Origin: an uncultured Alcaligenaceae bacterium
GTDB lineage: Bacteria; Pseudomonadota; Gammaproteobacteria; Burkholderiales; Burkholderiaceae_B
Length of the DNA stretch: 44,897 nucleotides
Direction of reading: 5' to 3'
NCBI GenBank assembly: GCA_937896225.1
Contig: CALBMZ010000202.1
Location: 1 to 44,897 of the forward strand
In this document: positions 39,051-44,897 of the stretch, one piece after another
Numbering within the stretch: position 1 is the stretch's first letter
How the letters are laid out: every line of letters begins with the position of its first letter
Notes under the pieces: generated by a model
Databases searched by the model: none
The model's input: only the letters and a program-made list of their open reading frames with translations
Told to the model about the DNA's origin: nothing
Program-made: the position numbers and the translations under genes

Positions 39051-41581
39051 TCACTACGCCAATGGTTCAAACATCTCAAGATTCTAGTCAAGTCAATGAT
39101 GACGTGATTGCACAAGTCATGCAACGGGCTCGACCGGTTCAAAGCGGCCATTTTGATGAGTTGCGTGATGAAAATGGAAACATACGTTCAGTTTGGCAAA
39201 GTTTTTTTCACGATATGGGTGCAACGGGTCTGCAAGGCCTGAACGATTGCACCGAAACGGTGAATCAGCTCATTGAACAAAATGGTATTACTTATAACGT
39301 TTATGCTGATATGCAATTGTCACGGCCCTGGTCTTTGAATGCCATGCCGATGCTGATTGGCCCAAAAGAGTGGTCTCATATTAGTCGTGGCCTCGCTCAA
39401 AGGGCGCAGTTATTAAATGCTATTTTGCAAGACGTTTATGGTGAGCGCTCGTTATTAAAGGGCAATTATTTACCGAGCGCGCTGGTTTTGGGTAACCCTG
39501 GTTATTTGCACGCCATGTGTGGGGTGAAACCCCTAAACGGCACGTATCTGCATGCGGTGGCGTTTGACATTGCTCGGGGCCCAGATGGTCAATGGTGGGT
39601 AGTGGGCCAGCGAACCCAATCACCGTCAGGTTTGGGTTACATACTTGAAAATAGATTAATTTCGTCAAGGTTGTTTCCTGACACCTATCGCAACATGCAA
39701 GTGCAACATATTGGTGCAAGTTATCGCAGGTTGCTTGACTCATTAGAGGCTGCTGCCAGCGCCATTGCTCAAGGGGTGCCACGCTTTGCATTGCTTACGC
39801 CCGGCCCTTTTAATGAAACGTATTTTGAACATGCTTATTTAGCACGATATTTAGGTATACCTTTGGTTCAAGGGGCAGACTTAACCGTTCGTGACGAAAA
39901 ATTATATTTAAAAACACTGCAGGGCTTGCAACGCATTCATGGCTTAATTCGACGTTTAGACGATGATTTTTGTGATCCAGTTGAGCTCAGAGCTGACTCG
40001 GCTTTGGGTATACCTGGCTTGTTACAAGCGGTTCGGGCAGGGCAGGTTGTGATGGCTAATGCGCTGGGCACCAGCTTTTTAGAGTCGCCCGCGATTCAAG
40101 GCTTTTTACCTGCCATCAGTGAGCACTTGTTAGGTAGTCCATTAGAGATGCCTTCGCTACACAGTTGGTGGTGTGGCGAACCGGCAGCATGGCAAAATAT
40201 TTCACCTATGCTCAATACGCTTGTGATCAAGCCCACCTTTGTACCCAGAGCCGCCGCGCAACATTTTGACCCTGCGATTGGTGCTTTGCTTAACGCCGAG
40301 CAATTAGAAAGCTGGCGGCAACGCATTAACGCTCAGCCCTCAATTTATACCACTCAAGCCTATTTACCTTTTTCTCAGGTGCCCACTTGGAGCAACGGTG
40401 AAATGGTTCCTCGTACGGCGATGTTGAGGTTTTATGCGATTGCGGGTGCCGATGGCACTTGGCAAGTGATGCCAGGCGGTATGACCCGAGTGGCCACGCT
40501 TGATCCACATCTTGTGTCGATGCGAAGTGGTGGCAGTACGTTAGACACTTGGGTCATTTCAAAAGATCATGTGAATACTTATTCCATGCTACCTAATCGT
40601 AGCGCTCGCCCACGTTGGCAAGCTGAAAATGAACTGGTCTCAAGCCGATCTGCAGAAAGCTTATTTTGGATGGGGCGCTATACCGAGCGACTTGAAAACA
40701 CCATCAGAGCTGCGCGCGAGTCACTGGTTTTGCTGAGTACCAATCAACAAGATACCCAACATGCTTTGGGTGAAGCCATGAGTGATCTGGCAGCTGTAAT
40801 GGGTTTGGTGCCCTTTCAAACGCCCAGCATTGCGTCTTCACCTTTGGTCTTTGGTGAAGCCATGGTTTCACAAATTTATACGCGTGGTGCATATGGTTTA
40901 TTTGACACCGTCGATGCACTAGAAAATGCGATACGTACGGTACGTGATAGGTTGCCACCCGAGCATGTTGAAATACCGGCTCGCATCAAAAATAAGCTGA
41001 TGCAACGTTCAAACACCTTGCAAACGAATGATGTATTGAATTTACGGCGATCAGTTGGCGTTATACAAATGCTGGATGATGTTGAAATTTATTTGGCAGC
41101 TTTAGTGGGTTATCAATCAGATCGTATGACACGTGATTTAGGTTGGCATGTGTTAATGATTGGCCGCTATGTTGAAAGGCTTTCAACCATGTCAAATATT
41201 TTAAAGACCTTTTATCATTATGAGGCGGTTCAAACGACGCGTGGCTTTGATGCGCTGTTGGTGCTATTTGATAGCGTCATTACCTTTCGCAGCCGTTATC
41301 AAAGGCAACAAGAAAACGTGGCTTTGTTAGACTTATTAATTGTTGATAAAACCAACCCACGTGCGATCAATTGTATTGTTGAGCAGCTGAATAATGAGCT
41401 CATACATTTGCCTTCGCATACGCAAATTCCTGACAAATTAAATTTAATTCCAACAAGCGCAACGGATGACCTCTCTTTGTTAGCTTACGCCACCAGTATG
41501 CAACAGATTAGTAATCAAATTTCAGAACAAATCACAAGGCGTTTTTTTGTGCACGCAGAAGAAAGGTTTTTTGCGTCATGA
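39044..41581 (+). CDS. Fused circularly permuted ATP-grasp and alpha-E protein
   Basis: This 845-residue two-domain protein has an ATP-grasp-like part at about residues 40-530 (LNAMPMLIGPKEWSHISRGL, SPSGLGYILENRLISSRLFPD, IRRLDDDFCDPVELRADSALG) and an alpha-E part from about 545 (LVSSRSAESLFWMGRYTERLENT, LMIGRYVERLSTM). The segment matching the glycine-rich ATP loop of the stand-alone paralogue reads IKPTFVPRAAAQHF and has no Gly cluster, while the end motif SGGSTLDTWVI is kept. Nucleotide binding may be weak or lost. The track's earlier start (38912) overlaps the divergent gene; the ATG at 39044 (MSVTTPMVQ) is preferred, though 38957 is possible. The next gene overlaps by ATGA. Confidence 0.9.
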   Translation: MSVTTPMVQTSQDSSQVNDDVIAQVMQRARPVQSGHFDELRDENGNIRSVWQSFFHDMGATGLQGLNDCTETVNQLIEQNGITYNVYADMQLSRPWSLNAMPMLIGPKEWSHISRGLAQRAQLLNAILQDVYGERSLLKGNYLPSALVLGNPGYLHAMCGVKPLNGTYLHAVAFDIARGPDGQWWVVGQRTQSPSGLGYILENRLISSRLFPDTYRNMQVQHIGASYRRLLDSLEAAASAIAQGVPRFALLTPGPFNETYFEHAYLARYLGIPLVQGADLTVRDEKLYLKTLQGLQRIHGLIRRLDDDFCDPVELRADSALGIPGLLQAVRAGQVVMANALGTSFLESPAIQGFLPAISEHLLGSPLEMPSLHSWWCGEPAAWQNISPMLNTLVIKPTFVPRAAAQHFDPAIGALLNAEQLESWRQRINAQPSIYTTQAYLPFSQVPTWSNGEMVPRTAMLRFYAIAGADGTWQVMPGGMTRVATLDPHLVSMRSGGSTLDTWVISKDHVNTYSMLPNRSARPRWQAENELVSSRSAESLFWMGRYTERLENTIRAARESLVLLSTNQQDTQHALGEAMSDLAAVMGLVPFQTPSIASSPLVFGEAMVSQIYTRGAYGLFDTVDALENAIRTVRDRLPPEHVEIPARIKNKLMQRSNTLQTNDVLNLRRSVGVIQMLDDVEIYLAALVGYQSDRMTRDLGWHVLMIGRYVERLSTMSNILKTFYHYEAVQTTRGFDALLVLFDSVITFRSRYQRQQENVALLDLLIVDKTNPRAINCIVEQLNNELIHLPSHTQIPDKLNLIPTSATDDLSLLAYATSMQQISNQISEQITRRFFVHAEERFFAS

Positions 41582-42471
41582 TGCATATTCAAGTTGAACA
41601 CGACACCATTTATCAGTACTACCAGCCCGTAGAGCTTGCTCATCACTTGGCCTACTTGCAGCCGCCCAGTAAAGGCTGGCAGCAAGTGATTTACTCAAAT
41701 TTAAAAATTACCCCTACACCCGATTTTCAAGTGGTCAACGATGATGCGTTTGGTAACAAGCGTCATTTTTTTAATTTTGTAAAACCACATCAAGAACTTA
41801 TTGTGCGATCAACCTGCCAGGTCATCAGCAAACCTCGCTACACCGCCTTCGATGTATCGCATACCCCTTCCTGGTTAAATGTCAGAGACGATATGGTTTA
41901 CTCACTTGAACAGCCCTATGCACCCGCATCAGAGTTTGTATGGCCCAGCCCTTTTGTGCCGTGGTTACGCGATTTGTATGACTATGCTTTGCAATCTTTT
42001 ACGATTAATCGAAGCATTGGCGAGGCTCTCGTAGAGTTGAATCAACGTATTTATCAAGATTTCGTTTACAACGCGCAAGCCACAGAAATTCATACGCCTT
42101 TATCAGAGATTTTTACGCAACGTGCGGGGGTATGCCAAGATTTTTCACACATCATGGTGGGTTGTTTGCGTGCTATTGGTTTGCCTGCACAGTACGTGAG
42201 TGGTTACTTGTTAACCAAACCGCCAGAGGGTCAGCCTAAGTTACGCGGTGCGGATGCCTCGCACGCTTGGGTGAGTGCCTATTGTCCAGGTGCCGCTGGG
42301 GGTTGGTTAGAGCTTGACCCCACCAATCAAGCGATTGCCGACTTAGGTTATGTGCGGTTGGCTTATGGTCGAGATTTTGGTGATGTGTCACCACTACGGG
42401 GCTTAATTCGGGGGGGCGGTGCACACTCTTTAAAAATTGAAGTCACCTCACAAGAGATTAAATTGACATGA
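41578..42471 (+). CDS. Transglutaminase-like cysteine protease
   Basis: This 297-residue transglutaminase-fold protein is of the bacterial type with an N-terminal beta domain. It opens MMHIQVEHDTIYQY, the usual sequence context of that domain. The Cys-His-Asp triad is seen as RAGVCQDFSHIMVGCLRAIG (about residue 183), DASHAWVSAYCPG (about 225) and WLELDPTNQ (about 242). In this gene family setting it is predicted to hydrolyse or form peptide bonds in the product made by the ATP-grasp enzymes. It overlaps the fusion gene upstream (ATGA) and the lipoprotein gene downstream (ATGA), so all three are translationally coupled. Confidence 0.94.
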   Translation: MMHIQVEHDTIYQYYQPVELAHHLAYLQPPSKGWQQVIYSNLKITPTPDFQVVNDDAFGNKRHFFNFVKPHQELIVRSTCQVISKPRYTAFDVSHTPSWLNVRDDMVYSLEQPYAPASEFVWPSPFVPWLRDLYDYALQSFTINRSIGEALVELNQRIYQDFVYNAQATEIHTPLSEIFTQRAGVCQDFSHIMVGCLRAIGLPAQYVSGYLLTKPPEGQPKLRGADASHAWVSAYCPGAAGGWLELDPTNQAIADLGYVRLAYGRDFGDVSPLRGLIRGGGAHSLKIEVTSQEIKLT

Positions 42472-42809
42472 TAAATATCACTCGTCGCTGGTGTGGTCTC
42501 ATGACGATTAGTCTTTTCAGTATGCTGGTTTTGGGTTGTCAAAACGATGTTTACTACCATCAGTCAGACAAGCGTCATGTGATTATTTTAGAAGGGCAGC
42601 GTATCAGTGTTTTAAAACTTAACGATGGCTCATGGGAAGCCGCCGGTGGTCACGAAACATGGTCAGAAAAAGCGCAGGCCTTAATCGATCGTCAGCGACA
42701 GGCCATCACACTGGTGTCAGGTTGTGCCGTGGTGAAGTTAACCCCATTTGAAGCGGTTGACGGCAAACCGCCAAGACTCATTGCACAGGTAAAGTGTAAA
42801 AATGATTGA
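42468..42809 (+). CDS. Small putative lipoprotein coupled to the transglutaminase gene
   Basis: This 113-residue protein is not recognised as a named family. It has a basic start (MINITRRWCG), a hydrophobic stretch LMTISLFSMLVLGC that ends in a lipobox (LVLGC, Cys about 24), then QNDVYYHQSDK. Asn-Asp after the Cys gives no strong inner-membrane retention signal except a possible +2 effect that I cannot judge. Two more Cys (SGCAVVKLTP and VKCKND) could form a disulfide near the end. The start codon overlaps the transglutaminase stop by ATGA. It may be a lipid-anchored partner or substrate of the system; this is inference from position only. Confidence 0.78.
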   Translation: MINITRRWCGLMTISLFSMLVLGCQNDVYYHQSDKRHVIILEGQRISVLKLNDGSWEAAGGHETWSEKAQALIDRQRQAITLVSGCAVVKLTPFEAVDGKPPRLIAQVKCKND

Positions 42810-42824
42810 GCGGGCACATACATT

Positions 42825-43133
42825 GTGAATGACGACAGACAGATATTTGTACCGTCTTCTTTTATTGCATTATTTGTTCCTTCTGGCAAAATTAAACCTA
42901 TTATTTCACGCGAAGAAATTGAAACGCGTTATGACTATTGTGAAGACTTATCACAACTGTTGTTTGACCAAATGTGCGACAAAATGGCAGAGTTAGGTCT
43001 ACCCGTTGATATGGCTCTACAACGCATATCAGTTATCGTGACTGAAACTGATTTAAATTTAAATGACGCCGAATCTGTCTGGGTGTTATCGCGTTTAACC
43101 GAATTATCGGAGCCCTATTCATCATGCCCTTAA
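42825..43133 (+). CDS. Small conserved-looking protein of unknown function
   Basis: This 102-residue protein starts at a GTG ([21 protein letters not shown]). It is hydrophilic, mostly helical by eye in the second half ([20 protein letters not shown]), without signal peptide or membrane segment. The pattern [12 protein letters not shown] followed by [12 protein letters not shown] resembles a small Burkholderiales family that databases sometimes label as an ATPase with chaperone activity; no Walker motif is present, so I would not use that name. Its end overlaps the start of the PLP-enzyme gene by 10 bp, indicating coupling. Confidence 0.75.
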   Translation: MNDDRQIFVPSSFIALFVPSGKIKPIISREEIETRYDYCEDLSQLLFDQMCDKMAELGLPVDMALQRISVIVTETDLNLNDAESVWVLSRLTELSEPYSSCP

Positions 43134-44197
43134 ATCAACGTATTTGGGTCGATCAAGCCGTCAAACAAATTGAAGCCGACTATTTGCGATCAGCCGATAC
43201 GCACTTAGTGCCCATTCAGCTGCCTGTGCCCCTGCATCAGCCAAATGTTGATATTTACCTAAAAGATGAGTCTACTCACCCAACCGGTAGTTTGAAACAT
43301 CGTTTGGCGCGTTCGTTGTTTTTGTATGCGCTTTGCAACGGCTGGATCAATCAATACACCACTGTGGTTGAGGCTTCATCAGGGTCAACGGCAATCAGTG
43401 AAGCTTACTTTGCGCGTTTACTTGGGCTACCCTTTATCGCCGTCGTACCCAAAGCGACTGCGCAACATAAATGTGACTTGATACGTTTTTATGGTGGGCA
43501 AGTGCACTTCGTCGCGCATGCTAACCAAGTGCATGAAGCCGCCACGACCCTGGCTCAAGATGCAGGTGGGCATTTTATGAATCAATTTCTATATGCTGAG
43601 AGAGCGACTGATTGGCGCGGTAATAACAATATTGCCGAATCAGTCTTTGCACAAATGCGTGGTGAACGTTTTCCGATACCGAGTTGGGTGGTCGTGGGGG
43701 CGGGCACAGGCGGCACCTCAGCCACCTTCGGGCGCTTTGTTCGCTACCAACGTTATGCCACCCAAGTCGCTGTGGTTGACCCTGAATTTTCGGTGTTTGA
43801 GCCATACCATCGCAGTGGCGATGCCTCACTTAAATCTGAGTTCGGTAGCCGTATTGAAGGCATTGGTAGGCCTTGTGTTGAAGCGTCGTTCATGCGCCAT
43901 GTGATCGATCGGGTTTTACCCATACCTGATATAGATTCTATTGCAGCCATGCGGGTGCTCTCAGCTTGGCTAGGCCGTCGCGTCGGGCCTTCAACCGGTA
44001 CAAATTTAGTAGGTGTGTTACGGTTAATCCGTGAAATGGCTCAGCAGGGTGAACAAGGTAGCATCGTGACCTTGTTATGCGATGCTGGTGACCGCTACGA
44101 GCACCTTTACGATGATGCCTGGGTCGAACAAACCTTTGGGTCAGGCCTGCAAGCCCATATGAACGCCCTACTGGCCGGGGTCAGCCAAGCATATTGA
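43124..44197 (+). CDS. PLP-dependent cysteine synthase-family protein (Cds1-like)
   Basis: This 357-residue fold-type II PLP enzyme has the Schiff-base lysine in [19 protein letters not shown] (about residue 56-58), the phosphate-binding loop [19 protein letters not shown] and [17 protein letters not shown]. The block [23 protein letters not shown] is what I recall from the Cds1 branch (L-cysteine desulfhydrases, for example in Mycobacterium), rather than CysK or CysM. The likely reaction is breakdown of L-cysteine to sulfide, pyruvate and ammonia; a synthase role cannot be excluded. It overlaps the 102-residue gene and converges on the SseA-like gene, also a sulfur enzyme. Confidence 0.85.
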   Translation: MPLNQRIWVDQAVKQIEADYLRSADTHLVPIQLPVPLHQPNVDIYLKDESTHPTGSLKHRLARSLFLYALCNGWINQYTTVVEASSGSTAISEAYFARLLGLPFIAVVPKATAQHKCDLIRFYGGQVHFVAHANQVHEAATTLAQDAGGHFMNQFLYAERATDWRGNNNIAESVFAQMRGERFPIPSWVVVGAGTGGTSATFGRFVRYQRYATQVAVVDPEFSVFEPYHRSGDASLKSEFGSRIEGIGRPCVEASFMRHVIDRVLPIPDIDSIAAMRVLSAWLGRRVGPSTGTNLVGVLRLIREMAQQGEQGSIVTLLCDAGDRYEHLYDDAWVEQTFGSGLQAHMNALLAGVSQAY

Positions 44198-44244
44198 GGG
44201 TTTAAAAGGTCACCATCCGTATGCGTCGTCGCACAAGCACGACA

Positions 44245-44295
44245 GAAGCGCGACAGATTGCGCGACACTATTTGTCGCGCAATCTGTCGCGCTTC
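44245..44295. repeat. 23-bp perfect inverted repeat (long hairpin) between convergent genes
   Basis: GAAGCGCGACAGATTGCGCGACA (44245-44267) and its exact complement (44273-44295) are separated by CTATT. Each arm itself holds two GCGCGACA-type units. It lies between the convergent PLP-enzyme and sulfurtransferase genes. There is no U-run on either side, so it may act as a strong RNA-stabilising or Rho-blocking hairpin, or a REP-like element. Confidence 0.9.
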
Positions 44296-44326
44296 AACTC
44301 AATAGGGTCACACAGCAGTCAGTAAT

Positions 44327-44897
44327 TTAAGTATTTCCAGTAGCAATCTCCGCATTAGGTTGTGCACACCACTCGCTCCAAGAGCCAGGGTAGAGTTGCG
44401 CACCCGTGATACCGGCCACTTCAAAAGCCAGTAAATTATGGCACGCCGACACACCTGAGCCGCATTGCATGATGACGTCGGCCCCAGAAAGATTGCCTAT
44501 TAAGGTTCTAAAAGTAGCGTGCAGCGCCTCAGGTGATTTAAACAAACCTTTGTCATCAACGCTTTGATTAAATACGTGGTTTACAGCACCGGGAATATGG
44601 CCGCCGATTGGGTCAAGGGTTTCGTTTTCACCTCTGAACCGATCAGCTCCCCTTGCATCAATCACCAGATGACGTTTGGTGTCTAAATTGGCTTTGACAT
44701 CAGCATAGTTAACGGTTGCTACCAGCGGGGGGCGAGCTGAAAAAGTACCCTTCTGTGGTGCACTGGGGTTTATATCTGTGCAAGGTAGACCCGCCGCTTG
44801 CCAGGCTTGAATGCCCCCATCAAGCACTGCAACCGCACCATGACCGAGCCACCGCATCAGCCACCAAAGACGCGCCGCATACATGCCGCCCCCATTG
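44327..44897 (-). CDS. sseA: 3-mercaptopyruvate/thiosulfate sulfurtransferase (SseA-like), C-terminal part
   Basis: This rhodanese-family sulfurtransferase moves sulfane sulfur from 3-mercaptopyruvate or thiosulfate to acceptors. The gene is cut by the right edge; the tracked start at 44884 is internal, since the frame stays open to the last base (NGGGMYAARLWW). The visible about 190 residues cover the end of the first rhodanese domain (LGHGAVAVLDGGIQAWQAAG) and the whole second domain with LVIDARGADRFRGENE and the active-site loop MQCGSGVSACHNLLA. CGSGVSA is closer to the mercaptopyruvate type than the thiosulfate type. It ends with SWSEWCAQPNAEI. Confidence 0.92.
   Translation of the reverse strand, partial: NGGGMYAARLWWLMRWLGHGAVAVLDGGIQAWQAAGLPCTDINPSAPQKGTFSARPPLVATVNYADVKANLDTKRHLVIDARGADRFRGENETLDPIGGHIPGAVNHVFNQSVDDKGLFKSPEALHATFRTLIGNLSGADVIMQCGSGVSACHNLLAFEVAGITGAQLYPGSWSEWCAQPNAEIATGNT

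Noticed and set aside
39420-39791. 123-residue minus-strand ORF
   Set aside because: It is antisense to the ATP-grasp part of the fusion gene with no supporting signals.
33630-42471. ATP-grasp region as a recently transferred island
   Set aside because: No integrase, transposase, tRNA junction or obvious change in base or codon usage was seen by eye.

Overview
The window reads as a chromosome segment of a betaproteobacterium of the order Burkholderiales, most like the Alcaligenaceae, with an unusually modest GC content (mid-40s percent by eye). The evidence is the origin-region order mnmE-yidC-yidD-rnpA-rpmH / dnaA-dnaN-gyrB, the argS-SPOR-dsbA block, an MBL-fold/metC pair, smg-topB, and several families that are mostly seen in Burkholderiales (DUF1840, DUF4936, DUF3429, DUF2868/DUF3482). 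The genus cannot be named from the sequence alone. No tRNA, rRNA, insertion sequence, prophage or CRISPR array was seen. Gene density is high and no gene is clearly broken.

Layout. 1-8452: origin region. mnmE (cut by the window edge), yidC, yidD, rnpA and rpmH run leftward. dnaA, dnaN and gyrB run rightward, and a short intergenic stretch with one perfect DnaA box lies between the two arms. 8458-13158: a DUF1840 gene, a secreted DUF2235 hydrolase, then argS, a SPOR protein and dsbA. 13194-18989: aceK (leftward), an MBL-fold hydrolase overlapping metC, smg and gluQ. 19059-25459: topB with a histone-H1-like lysine-rich tail, panB overlapping a SET-domain methyltransferase, DUF3429, a DUF455 ferritin-like protein, ubiX and DUF4936. 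25533-27470: leuA behind a leader that looks like a leucine attenuator. 27509-33429: an unknown membrane protein divergent from an orphan rpoN, an unknown anchored protein, prfC and rhlE.

33633-42471 is the most interesting block. It is centred on the poorly characterised circularly permuted ATP-grasp / alpha-E / transglutaminase-like system. A leftward set (ATP-grasp, alpha-E, then the DUF2868 membrane protein and DUF3482 GTPase) faces a rightward set (an ATP-grasp-alpha-E fusion, a transglutaminase-like protease and a small lipoprotein, the last two joined by 4-base ATGA overlaps). Comparative genomics has linked these families to synthesis or modification of an unknown peptide; the product is not known. 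The fused copy lacks the glycine-rich ATP-grasp loop that the stand-alone copy has, which suggests a catalytic and non-catalytic paralogue pair. 42825-44897 follows with a 102-residue unknown protein, a Cds1-like PLP enzyme, a 23-bp perfect inverted repeat, and the end of an SseA-type sulfurtransferase.

Non-coding signals worth attention are the leuA leader (45-codon uORF with a Leu codon cluster, a 19-bp palindrome and a nested hairpin ending in a U-rich tract), a hairpin-plus-U-tract between rpmH and rnpA, a terminator overlapping the end of the DUF4936 gene, and the long perfect hairpin near the right edge.
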